A stretch of 11,444 nucleotides of DNA from DASVDK01 sp036562265 [NCBI: Thermodesulfobacteriota bacterium]. Its GTDB lineage: Bacteria > DASVDK01. The notes beneath the pieces are model-generated. The model saw only the letters and a program-made list of their open reading frames with translations, had not been told where the DNA came from and ran no database searches. Position numbers and translations under genes: made by a program. Of the stretch, positions 1 through 8,536 are shown piece after piece (position 1 is the stretch's first letter; the number at the start of each line of letters is the position of its first letter). The DNA is taken from the NCBI GenBank assembly GCA_036562265.1, contig DATCKS010000532.1, positions 1-11,444 of the forward strand, read 5' to 3'.

Positions 1-20
1 AGCCAGGAGTCGACGCGCCC

Positions 21-2069
<2,049 letters not shown>

Positions 2070-2078
2070 CAGGCCGAA

Positions 2079-2136
2079 CGGCCGGCCGCGCCGGCGCGAC
2101 GGGGGCAACGGGGCCCCCCGCGCCGGCGGCCGGCCG
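2079..2136 (+). other. Large GC hairpin between the two pyrophosphatase genes
   Basis: The 85-base gap between the two hppA genes folds on itself. Positions 2079-2087 pair with 2128-2136 and 2090-2098 pair with 2119-2127 (18 base pairs, 2-base bulge at 2088-2089). Inside it, 2101-2106 pair with 2113-2118 around a 6-base loop, with a 2-base bulge at 2099-2100. That gives 24 almost entirely G-C pairs. It ends 9 bases before the GAGGA ribosome site of the second gene (2146-2150), so that site stays outside the stem. No T-run follows, so it is not a classic terminator. An mRNA processing or stability element, or partial attenuation between the two genes, is possible. The pairing is seen in the sequence; the function is inferred. 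Confidence 0.6.
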
Positions 2137-2154
2137 GCGGTTCACGAGGACGCC

Positions 2155-4275
2155 ATGTCCAGCACCACCCCCGCCTTCGACGGCATCGGGTCGACCGTCG
2201 GTCTCATCTTCGTCATCAGCCTCCTCTCCCTCGGATTCGCCGCCTGGCTCGCCGTCTGGGTCCTTCGCAAGGACGCCGGTACGTCGGCCATGCGGGTCAT
2301 CAGCGACGCCATCCAGGAGGGCGCCGAGGCCTTCCTGCGCCGGCAGTACCGGACGATCGCGTGGCTCTCGCTCGTCGTCGCGGGGCTGCTGCTCGCCTTC
2401 TACGGGTTCGAGAAGGGCGACTGGTCGCTCTCGGGCAAGATCGTCGCCTCGTTCCTCATCGGCGCGCTCTGCTCGGCCCTGGCCGGGTACATCGGCATGT
2501 ACGTCTCCATCCGCGCCAACATCCGCACCGCCTCGGCGGCACGCACGAGCCTGGGGGGCGCGCTGGCGATCGCGCTGCGCGGTGGCGCGGTGTCGGGGCT
2601 GACGGTCGTGGCGATGAGCCTCGTCGGCGTGGGCGGGCTCTTCGTCCTGTTCGGCGGGATGGGGTCGCCGGAGGCGGCGCGGACCGTCCCGTACCAGATC
2701 GTCGGCTTCGGCTTCGGCGCCTCCTTCGTGGCGCTCTTCGCGCAGCTCGGCGGCGGCATCTACACCAAGGCCGCCGACGTGGGGGCCGACCTCGTCGGCA
2801 AGGTCGAGGCCGGCATCCCGGAGGACGACCCGCGCAACCCCGCGGTCATCGCCGACCTCGTCGGCGACAACGTCGGCGACTGCGCCGGCCGCGGCGCCGA
2901 TCTCTTCGAGTCGACCGCCGCCGAGAACATCGGGGCGATGATCCTCGGCGTCGCGCTCTACCCGATCTACGGCTGGGGCGGCATCCTCTTCCCGCTCGTC
3001 GCCCGGGCGTTCGGCCTCGTCGCGGCGATCGTCGGGATCATGTCGGTCAAGGCGAAGGAGACCGAGGACCCGATGACCGCGCTGAACCGGGGCTACTACG
3101 TCACCTCGGCCCTCGCGATCGCCGGCTTCTACGTGGCCGTCCGGTGGCTCCTCGGCAACAACGGCTGGTTCTTCGTCGCGGGCGTCATCGGCATCCTCAC
3201 GTCGATCGCCTTCGTCTACATCACGCAGTACTACACCGAGTACCGCTACCGTCCGGTGCGCGACATCGCCCAGGCGTCGCAGACCGGGCCGGCCACGAAC
3301 ATCATCGCCGGCTTCGCGGTCGGACTCGAGTGCACCGCCGTCCCGGTCTTCGTCATCTCGGCGGCGCTCCTCGGCGCCTTCTACTGCGGCGTCCAGAGCG
3401 ACATCCAGGCGGCCGGCGTGAGCGACATCCAGGCGGGCCTCTACGGGACCGCCGTGGCCACCATGGGGATGCTCGGCACCGCCGCCTACATCCTCGCCAT
3501 GGACACCTTCGGGCCGATCACCGACAACGCGGGTGGGATCATCGAGATGAGCCAGCAGCCCGAGGAGGTCCGGCAGAAGACCGACCGCCTGGACGCCGTC
3601 GGCAACACCACGAAGGCGCTCACCAAGGGGTACGCCATCGGCTCGGCGGCCCTCGCCGCGTTCCTCCTCTTCTCCGCCTACCTCGACGAGGTCTCGACGC
3701 TCACCGGCCGGCCGTTCCACTCCGTGGACCTCGGCAAGATCGAGGTCTTCGTGGGGGCGCTGCTCGGCGCCATGCTCGTCTTCTGGTTCAGCGCCCTGGC
3801 CATCAAGGCGGTCGGCAAGGCGGCCTACTACGTCATCAACGAGGTGCGCCGCCAGTTCAGGGAGAACGCCGGGATCATGGCGGGCACGGCCAAGCCCGAC
3901 TACGCCCGGTGCGTCGACATCGTCACCGGCGGCGCGCTCCGGCAGATGGTCGTGCCGGGCCTCCTGGCCGTCGTCATGCCGGTCGCGGTCGGCCTCGTCC
4001 TCAGGGCCGAGGCGGTGGCGGCCTTCCTCATGGTGGGCACCATCGCCGGCATCCTGGTCGCCCTCGTGCTCAACAACGGCGGCGGCGCCTGGGACAACGC
4101 CAAGAAGTTCATCGAGACCGGACAGTACGGCGGCAAGCGCTCGGAGGCGCACAAGGCGGCCGTCGTCGGCGACACCGTCGGCGACCCCTTCAAGGACACC
4201 GCCGGGCCGTCGCTCCACGTCCTGATCAAGCTCCTCAGCACGATCACGCTCGTGCTCGCGCCGCTGTTCATCTGA
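2155..4275 (+). CDS. hppA: Membrane-bound proton-pumping pyrophosphatase, K+-independent type
   Basis: This is a second complete membrane pyrophosphatase (706 residues), coupling pyrophosphate hydrolysis to ion export across the cytoplasmic membrane. Landmarks in order: [11 protein letters not shown] at residues 208-218, DLVGDNVGD at 234-242, Glu252 in LFES with a further Glu257, [10 protein letters not shown] at 483-492, and [10 protein letters not shown] ending at Asp681. Lys487 and Thr490 are the known signature of K+-independent H+-pyrophosphatases, the Lys replacing the K+ ion. It differs from the upstream copy throughout the hydrophobic segments and is 24 residues longer, so the two are old paralogues. 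Leu235 replaces the first Asn of the usual acidic motif. The start is ATG with GAGGA at 2146-2150 (4-base spacing). It could be read from an upstream hppA transcript if the intervening hairpin allows. A terminator-like hairpin follows. Confidence 0.97.
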   Translation: MSSTTPAFDGIGSTVGLIFVISLLSLGFAAWLAVWVLRKDAGTSAMRVISDAIQEGAEAFLRRQYRTIAWLSLVVAGLLLAFYGFEKGDWSLSGKIVASFLIGALCSALAGYIGMYVSIRANIRTASAARTSLGGALAIALRGGAVSGLTVVAMSLVGVGGLFVLFGGMGSPEAARTVPYQIVGFGFGASFVALFAQLGGGIYTKAADVGADLVGKVEAGIPEDDPRNPAVIADLVGDNVGDCAGRGADLFESTAAENIGAMILGVALYPIYGWGGILFPLVARAFGLVAAIVGIMSVKAKETEDPMTALNRGYYVTSALAIAGFYVAVRWLLGNNGWFFVAGVIGILTSIAFVYITQYYTEYRYRPVRDIAQASQTGPATNIIAGFAVGLECTAVPVFVISAALLGAFYCGVQSDIQAAGVSDIQAGLYGTAVATMGMLGTAAYILAMDTFGPITDNAGGIIEMSQQPEEVRQKTDRLDAVGNTTKALTKGYAIGSAALAAFLLFSAYLDEVSTLTGRPFHSVDLGKIEVFVGALLGAMLVFWFSALAIKAVGKAAYYVINEVRRQFRENAGIMAGTAKPDYARCVDIVTGGALRQMVVPGLLAVVMPVAVGLVLRAEAVAAFLMVGTIAGILVALVLNNGGGAWDNAKKFIETGQYGGKRSEAHKAAVVGDTVGDPFKDTAGPSLHVLIKLLSTITLVLAPLFI

Positions 4276-4299
4276 GCGGTCCCGCTCCACACCGTCCGT

Positions 4300-4330
4300 G
4301 CGCCCCGCGCGGCGATCCCGCGCGGGGCGC
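4300..4330 (+). terminator. Perfect 13-bp hairpin after the second hppA
   Basis: Positions 4300-4312 and 4318-4330 are perfect reverse complements of 13 bases, all G-C pairs, around a 5-base CGATC loop. It lies 25 bases after the hppA stop codon. The downstream sequence has only a short TT (4339-4340), so it would be a weak intrinsic terminator by E. coli rules, but its position between an operon end and a new promoter-like site supports that role. Confidence 0.6.
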
Positions 4331-4362
4331 GAGCCGCCTTCCGCCCTCCGTAATAGACCTGA

Positions 4363-4391
4363 TTGATCCCCTCCGGCCCGGGCAGTACCCT
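4363..4391 (+). promoter_or_regulatory. Candidate sigma-70-type promoter for the repeat-domain secreted protein
   Basis: TTGATC at 4363-4368 (4 of 6 matches to TTGACA) and TACCCT at 4386-4391 (3 of 6 to TATAAT) are separated by 17 bases. The -10 ends 27 bases before the GTG start at 4419. This is the AT-richest stretch of the interval and lies downstream of the terminator-like hairpin. The match is modest, so it is a candidate only. Confidence 0.4.
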
Positions 4392-4406
4392 CGGCCAGCT
4401 TTCAAC

Positions 4407-4412
4407 AGGAGG
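4407..4412 (+). promoter_or_regulatory. Strong ribosome binding site that decides the GTG start at 4419
   Basis: A perfect AGGAGG lies 6 bases before GTG at 4419. The reading frame stays open far upstream into the second hppA in another frame. This site, together with a signal peptide beginning right after the GTG, shows that the real start is 4419. Confidence 0.85.
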
Positions 4413-4418
4413 TGGCCT

Positions 4419-4982
4419 GTGCGTGCGAATGTTGCGCTGCTCCTCGCGCTCGTCCTCGGCGTCCCCACGGCATCCGCGACGGCGGAGGAGTCATCGAAAC
4501 CCGGCGGCATGGTGGCCCGTGAGGTCGAGGTGATCGCGACCGTCGAGGCGATCGACCGCGACGAGCGAGTCGTCACCATGCGCGGGCCCCAGGGCCGCGT
4601 GGTCGACCTCAAGGTGCCGCCCGAGGCTGAGAACCTGGACCAGGTCGAGGTCGGCGACCGGGTCCGGGTCCGCTACCTCGAGGGGCTCGCCATCAAGGTG
4701 GAGCCTGCGGGAGGGGAACCGAGGGCCAGTCAGTCCGGGACCGTGAAGCTCGCGCCCAAGGGCGAGACGCCGGGAGGGGTTGCGGTGCAGGTACGGCAGA
4801 TCCGGGCGCGCGTCGACGCGGTCGACCAGGCGCAGCGCACCGTGACGCTCACGGGCCCGCAGGGGCGGACCGTGACGCTGCCGGTGGACCCGAGCGTCGA
4901 GCAGTTCGACCAGGTGAAGCCGGGCGACGACGTGGTCGTCACCTACGCCGAGTCCCTCGCGCTCTCCCTCGTGAAGGAGTAG
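4419..4982 (+). CDS. Small secreted protein with two tandem beta-rich domains
   Basis: The 187-residue product is probably exported. Residues 2-22 form a signal peptide (basic MRAN, then a Leu/Ala/Val core, with cleavage likely near ASA/TA at 19-22). The mature part is two copies of one domain, residues about 31-95 and 121-185, offset by exactly 90 residues. Both contain V-x-A-(I/V)-D near the start, (V/T)-V-T-(M/L)-x-GPQGR at 51-60 and 141-150, and DQV-(E/K)-x-GD-x-V-x-V-x-Y near the end. The alternating hydrophobic pattern suggests a small beta barrel, loosely like DUF5666-type or OB-like proteins. The linker between copies (96-120) is rich in Gly, Pro, Ser and Lys. The gene has its own promoter candidate and an excellent ribosome site. 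It converges on the next gene, 54 bases away. No enzymatic residues are recognisable and the function is unknown. A periplasmic binding or scaffold role is possible. Confidence 0.85.
   Translation: MRANVALLLALVLGVPTASATAEESSKPGGMVAREVEVIATVEAIDRDERVVTMRGPQGRVVDLKVPPEAENLDQVEVGDRVRVRYLEGLAIKVEPAGGEPRASQSGTVKLAPKGETPGGVAVQVRQIRARVDAVDQAQRTVTLTGPQGRTVTLPVDPSVEQFDQVKPGDDVVVTYAESLALSLVKE
4509..4973 (+). repeat. Intragenic tandem domain duplication with 270-base period
   Basis: Positions 4509-4703 and 4779-4973 encode two homologous domains within the secreted protein at 4419-4982. The GPQGR pentapeptide starts at codon 56 and again at codon 146, so the period is 270 bases including linker. The two copies are clearly related in protein but well diverged in DNA, indicating an old duplication. 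Confidence 0.8.
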
Positions 4983-4992
4983 CGCAAAGCGG

Positions 4993-5025
4993 CCGGCCCC
5001 TTCCTCCCGGCGGGGAAGGGGCCGG
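4993..5025. terminator. Shared bidirectional terminator between convergent genes
   Basis: Positions 4993-5004 (CCGGCCCCTTCC) pair perfectly with 5014-5025, and the stem extends by a G-T wobble and a C-G pair to leave a 5-base loop at 5007-5011. It sits 10 bases after the + strand stop (4982) and 11 bases beyond the - strand stop (5037), so it can serve both converging transcripts. T-runs on either side are weak. Confidence 0.7.
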
Positions 5026-5036
5026 GCGTTCCCTCA

Positions 5037-5423
5037 TCAGTTGAACCCGGGCCTCAAGTACTCCCACTCGAACGTCGTCGGCGCCATGGGGCGCGGCGTC
5101 TCCTGGTCGAGGCGGGCGCCGCTCGAGAGCTGGCGGTAGCGGACGTACTCCGCCTCGCGCCCCACGTAGAGACACTTGCACCCGTAGGGGTCGGCGAGCG
5201 TGTACACCGGCTCCCCCTTGTACTCGCGGGGGACGACGACCAGGGCCGGGGTGAGCTGCTCGAGCTTCGCGAGCTTCTCCGGCGTGTCCGCCAGGATCAT
5301 CCGGAAGCCGGCCTGCTGGACGAGCTCGATGGGCGTCGGGAGGGGGCCTGCGGCGAGCGGCGACGCGGTCGAGAGCACGCCGGCGGCGAGGCCGGCCACG
5401 AGGCCTGCGAGTGGGCGGATCAT
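5037..5423 (-). CDS. Small secreted protein with Cys-x-Cys motif, unknown function
   Basis: The 128-residue product begins with a signal peptide: MIRP, then an Ala/Gly/Leu/Val-rich core to about residue 20-25, with cleavage near STA or LAA. There is no lipobox cysteine. The mature part holds a helix-like stretch (residues 31-56), a strand-like LVVVPREYKGEPVYTLADP region and a GCKCLYVG motif with Cys82 and Cys84, the only cysteines. These could bind a metal or haem edge, or form a disulphide. The C-terminus is polar and ends WEYLRPGFN. The ATG at 5423 is chosen over an upstream in-frame start because a perfect Shine-Dalgarno site precedes it and the signal peptide starts there. It is divergent from the decarboxylase operon and converges on the repeat-domain protein. 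I do not recognise the family with certainty. Confidence 0.8.
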   Translation of the reverse strand: MIRPLAGLVAGLAAGVLSTASPLAAGPLPTPIELVQQAGFRMILADTPEKLAKLEQLTPALVVVPREYKGEPVYTLADPYGCKCLYVGREAEYVRYRQLSSGARLDQETPRPMAPTTFEWEYLRPGFN

Positions 5424-5428
5424 ACGAG

Positions 5429-5434
5429 CCTCCT
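5429..5434 (-). promoter_or_regulatory. Ribosome binding site fixing the 5423 start
   Basis: On the - strand AGGAGG lies 5 bases before ATG at 5423. It excludes the longer in-frame start at 5483, which would give a non-signal-like N-terminus. Confidence 0.8.
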
Positions 5435-5447
5435 TGACGATGTGAGG

Positions 5448-5475
5448 AGCGTACCCCGGCCGTTGGCCGCGACAA
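5448..5475 (-). promoter_or_regulatory. Candidate promoter for the CxC secreted protein
   Basis: Read on the - strand, TTGTCG (5475-5470) and TACGCT (5453-5448) are spaced by 16 bases. The -10 ends 24 bases before the ATG. The spacer contains GGCC-AAC-GGCC. The architecture resembles the candidate promoter at 4363-4391, but the consensus match is weak. Confidence 0.3.
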
Positions 5476-5666
5476 TCGAGCAAAACCCTGAGGTCCTCGA
5501 GCGCCTCGTCGGCGCTCCGCGACCATCCGCGCCGCCTGAGAATCGATCGTCCCGGGAAGAGGGGGCGGCTCGGGTCGAGACGAAGGGATCTATCGCCCTG
5601 CGAGGGATCGCCACGCGGTCGTCCGGGAGCCGGCGCGGCACGCCGCGGGGCACGAGCCGCCCGGCG

Positions 5667-5686
5667 TCGGGAGTATTCCCGATACT
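5667..5686. promoter_or_regulatory. Two overlapping inverted repeats upstream of the decarboxylase
   Basis: TCGGGA (5667-5672) and TCCCGA (5677-5682) form a perfect 6-base inverted repeat around GTAT. AGTAT (5672-5676) and ATACT (5682-5686) form a second one around TCCCG. The two share arms and cannot form together. The centre lies about 75 bases before the decarboxylase ATG, a suitable place for an operator. The symmetry is seen; a regulatory role is inferred. Confidence 0.35.
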
Positions 5687-5740
5687 GCCGTGTCCACGCG
5701 AAGCGTATCGTGACCTTCGGCGCATCGTACGCCCCTCACC

Positions 5741-5746
5741 GGAGGA
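5741..5746 (+). promoter_or_regulatory. Ribosome binding site fixing the 5752 start
   Basis: GGAGGA lies 5 bases before ATG at 5752. The alternative in-frame GTG at 5710 has no comparable site and would add 14 residues that include the ribosome-site codons themselves. Confidence 0.8.
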
Positions 5747-5751
5747 ACAGG

Positions 5752-8523
5752 ATGAGCACGGACGTCTCGACCGGAACCCCGATCGACCACTTCTTCTCGG
5801 TGACGGAGGCCCGTCTCGACCGCTGGCGCGCGCTCCACATGGCGACACGGGGCTGGGCGGCCGCGCCACAGGCGAAGGCCGCCAGGGAGAAGACCGAACA
5901 GGGACTCACCGACCTGCGCCCCCTGGAGGCCTTCCACGCGTTTCCGGGTCCGAGGCTGATCGACGTGCTCGCCGAGCGCATCGCCGCCGGGGACGCCATC
6001 GGCGCCGCCCGCCTCGTCCAGCGCATCAGCTACGCGCTCCTCGCGCGCACGTACCGCAGCGACCCCGGCGAGTGGGACGTGAGCGAGGAGCTGGCTGCCG
6101 GAGGGACCGAGCGGCTGCCGCCGGCCCTCGAGGGCGGCACCGTGCACCGACCCTATTTCGAGGTGCTGTTCGTGACGCCGGCGCCGAGCCAGCGGTGGCC
6201 CGCCGTCGGTCAGGAGATCCGGCGGCTGCGGCGTCCCCAGGACGAGTTCGTCTACGAGCCGGTCTTCGTCGGCAGCTTCGAGGACGCCGTGCTCGGGACG
6301 GTGCTCAACGCCGAACTCGAGGCCGTCGTCATCTACGACGGCATTCCGTTCCCGTCGAGCTACCAGGCGCCGCTCATGCGCAGCTTCCTCGAGACGCATC
6401 TCGGCGTCGACGGCGGAAGCCTGGCCCCCCAGGACTTCGGGCTCGCGCTCGCGCGGGTCGTCAAGCGCATCCGGCCGGAGCTCGACGTCTACCTCCTCAC
6501 CGATCGCGAAGTCGAGAAGGTGGCCGGCGACCCGGCGCTCTCCGGCATCCGCCGGGTCTTCTACGAGGTCGAGGAGCTGCTCGAGCTGCACCTGAGCCTC
6601 TTGTCGGGCGTCGCCACACGTTTCGACACGCCGTACTTCAACAACCTGAAGCGGTACGCCCAGCGGCCGATCGGGACGTTCCACGCGCTGCCGATCGCGC
6701 GCGGCAAGTCGATCTTCAAGTCCGACTGGATCCGCGACATGGGGGAGTTCTACGGCGTGAACCTCTTCCTCGCCGAGTCGTCGGCCACCACCGGCGGCCT
6801 CGACAGCCTCCTCGAGCCGACCGGGAACATCAAGGTCGCCCAGGACAAGGCCGCCCGGGCGTTCGGCGCCGACCGCGCCTTCTTCATGACGAACGGCACG
6901 TCGACGTCCAACAAGGTGGTCGAGCAGGCGCTGCTCAGGCCGGGAGACATCGTCCTGGTCGACCGCAACTGCCACAAGTCGCACCACTACGGCATGGTCC
7001 TCGCCGGCGCGCAGCCGCTCTACGTCGAGGCCTATCCGATGACGGCGTACTCGATGTACGGCGGCGTGCCGCGGAGGAGCCTCAAGAAGGCGCTGCTCGA
7101 CCTCAAGGCCGACGGCCGCCTCGACCGAGCCCGGATGGTCGTCCTCACCAACTGCACCTTCGACGGGCACATCTACAACGTCAAGCGCGTCATGGAGGAA
7201 TGCCTCGCCATCAAGCCGGACCTGGTCTTCCTCTGGGACGAGGCCTGGTTCGGCTTCGCCCGCTTCACGCCGTTCTACCGGGGGCGGACGGCGATGGGCG
7301 CGGCGGCGGCCCTGCGGGAGCAGTTCGCCGACCCGGCCTCGAAGAGGACGTTCGCCGAGCAGCGAGCGACGCTCGGCGCCGACCTCGATCCGAGGGACCC
7401 GCGCCTGCTCGAGACGCGGCTCCTGCCGGACCCGGACGCGGCGAAGGTCCGCGTCTACCAGACGAGCTCGACGCACAAGTCCATGTCCGCGTTGCGGCAG
7501 GGCTCCATGATCCTCGTGGCCGACGAGGACTTCCCCCACGTCGAGGCGCCGTTCAAGGAGGCCGTCTTCACCCATACCTCGACGTCCCCGAACCTCCAGA
7601 TCATCGCGTCGCTCGACGTGGCCAGAAGGCAGATGGAACTCGAGGGCTACGAGCTGGTCATGCGGGCCATCCAGCTCGCCCTGGTGATCCGCCGCGAGGT
7701 CAACACCCACCCGCTCGTGTCGAAGTACTTCCGGATCCTGACCGCGGCGGACATGATCCCCGCCGAGTTCCGCGCGTCGGGGTTCGAGGACTACCTCGCG
7801 CCGGGGACGCGCTGGCCGAAGGCGCTCGCGGCGCTGCGGGACGACGAGTTCGCCCTCGACCCGACGCGGCTCACCCTGGTCTGCGGATCCGCGGGCTACG
7901 ACGGCACCCAGTTCAAGGGGCTCCTGGCCGAGAAGTACGACATCCAGCTCAACAAGACCTCGCGCAACAGCGTGCTGCTCCAGACCAACATCAACAACAC
8001 GCGGAGCGACGCCGCCAACCTGATCAAGGTGCTCGTCGAGATCTCGCGCGACATCGACCGCCGGCTCGAGGAAGGGGGCGAGGCGGACCGGCAGGCCTTC
8101 GCGACCCGGGTCAAGGCGCTCATGGAGGACGTGCCCGAGTTGCCGAACTTCAGCCGCTTCCACGAGAGCTTCCGGGACGCGCCCGACGCCTCGACGCAGG
8201 AAGGCGACATGCGGTCGGCCTTCTACATGGCCTACGACGAGTCCGCGTGCGAGCACGTCGGGCTCGGAAGCCCCGAGATCGACCGGCGACTCGCGTCGGG
8301 GCCGGAGCTCGTCTCGGCGAGCTTCGTGATCCCGTATCCACCGGGCTTCCCGATCATGGTGCCGGGGCAGGTGATCACCGCCGACACGATCGAGTTCATG
8401 CGGAAGCTCGACGTCAAGGAGATCCACGGCTACAACGCCGCGCTGGGGCTCAAGCTCATCCGTCCGGAGGCGCTGGCGTCCCGGCCGGCGGCGCCGCGGC
8501 CCGCGCTCCGCAAGAGCGCGTGA
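5752..8523 (+). CDS. Large PLP-dependent decarboxylase, Orn/Lys/Arg decarboxylase fold
   Basis: This cytoplasmic fold-type I pyridoxal-phosphate enzyme is predicted to decarboxylate an amino acid. Regions: an extra helical N-terminal part (1-130), a Rec/flavodoxin-like wing domain (about 135-270), the PLP core from about 290, and a C-terminal domain with YPPGFPIMVPG, a hallmark of the family. Core residues visible are the phosphate loop GTSTSN (382-387), His408 in DRNCHKS expected to stack on PLP, Asp496 in DEAWFGF binding the pyridine nitrogen, and Lys576 in STHKS forming the Schiff base. At 923 residues it is about 170-210 longer than E. coli LdcI, AdiA or SpeC (roughly 710-755). The Asp496-Lys576 interval is about 80 residues against roughly 30-40 in those enzymes. 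It is the first gene of a tight run with an AspT-type exchanger. Substrate is unknown: basic amino acids by family, but acidic ones are suggested by the neighbours. Confidence 0.9.
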   Translation: MSTDVSTGTPIDHFFSVTEARLDRWRALHMATRGWAAAPQAKAAREKTEQGLTDLRPLEAFHAFPGPRLIDVLAERIAAGDAIGAARLVQRISYALLARTYRSDPGEWDVSEELAAGGTERLPPALEGGTVHRPYFEVLFVTPAPSQRWPAVGQEIRRLRRPQDEFVYEPVFVGSFEDAVLGTVLNAELEAVVIYDGIPFPSSYQAPLMRSFLETHLGVDGGSLAPQDFGLALARVVKRIRPELDVYLLTDREVEKVAGDPALSGIRRVFYEVEELLELHLSLLSGVATRFDTPYFNNLKRYAQRPIGTFHALPIARGKSIFKSDWIRDMGEFYGVNLFLAESSATTGGLDSLLEPTGNIKVAQDKAARAFGADRAFFMTNGTSTSNKVVEQALLRPGDIVLVDRNCHKSHHYGMVLAGAQPLYVEAYPMTAYSMYGGVPRRSLKKALLDLKADGRLDRARMVVLTNCTFDGHIYNVKRVMEECLAIKPDLVFLWDEAWFGFARFTPFYRGRTAMGAAAALREQFADPASKRTFAEQRATLGADLDPRDPRLLETRLLPDPDAAKVRVYQTSSTHKSMSALRQGSMILVADEDFPHVEAPFKEAVFTHTSTSPNLQIIASLDVARRQMELEGYELVMRAIQLALVIRREVNTHPLVSKYFRILTAADMIPAEFRASGFEDYLAPGTRWPKALAALRDDEFALDPTRLTLVCGSAGYDGTQFKGLLAEKYDIQLNKTSRNSVLLQTNINNTRSDAANLIKVLVEISRDIDRRLEEGGEADRQAFATRVKALMEDVPELPNFSRFHESFRDAPDASTQEGDMRSAFYMAYDESACEHVGLGSPEIDRRLASGPELVSASFVIPYPPGFPIMVPGQVITADTIEFMRKLDVKEIHGYNAALGLKLIRPEALASRPAAPRPALRKSA

Positions 8524-8528
8524 GGAGG
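8523..8528 (+). promoter_or_regulatory. Ribosome site overlapping the decarboxylase stop codon
   Basis: AGGAGG begins at the last base of the decarboxylase TGA (8521-8523) and lies 8 bases before the exchanger's GTG at 8537. This overlap indicates translational coupling of the two genes. Confidence 0.8.
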
Positions 8529-8536
8529 AGGCGACC

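Larger units (their letters stand above)
5424..5751. other. Divergent intergenic region (328 bases)
   Basis: This gap separates the - strand CxC protein from the + strand decarboxylase operon. It must hold both promoters. It contains the - strand ribosome site and promoter candidate at its left end, overlapping inverted repeats at 5667-5686, and the decarboxylase ribosome site at its right end. Reading frames crossing it lack ribosome sites and look like non-coding high-GC frames. I see no convincing sigma-70 or sigma-54 promoter for the decarboxylase and no riboswitch I recognise. Confidence 0.6.

Noticed and set aside
2361-4982. Upstream extension of the repeat-domain secreted protein into the second hppA
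   Set aside because: The frame is open only because stops are rare. The perfect ribosome site and signal peptide at 4419 define the true start.
4300-5025. Possible CRISPR or transposon-end repeats in the intergenic regions
   Set aside because: The repeats are single hairpins matching terminator positions. There are no repeated spacers, transposase fragments or target duplications.
5442-5751. Possible short gene upstream of the decarboxylase on the + strand
   Set aside because: The open frame starting at 5442 runs out of frame through the decarboxylase, has no ribosome site and no signal or domain features.
5710-5751. Alternative GTG start of the decarboxylase at 5710
   Set aside because: It lacks a ribosome site, and the ATG at 5752 has GGAGGA at ideal spacing.
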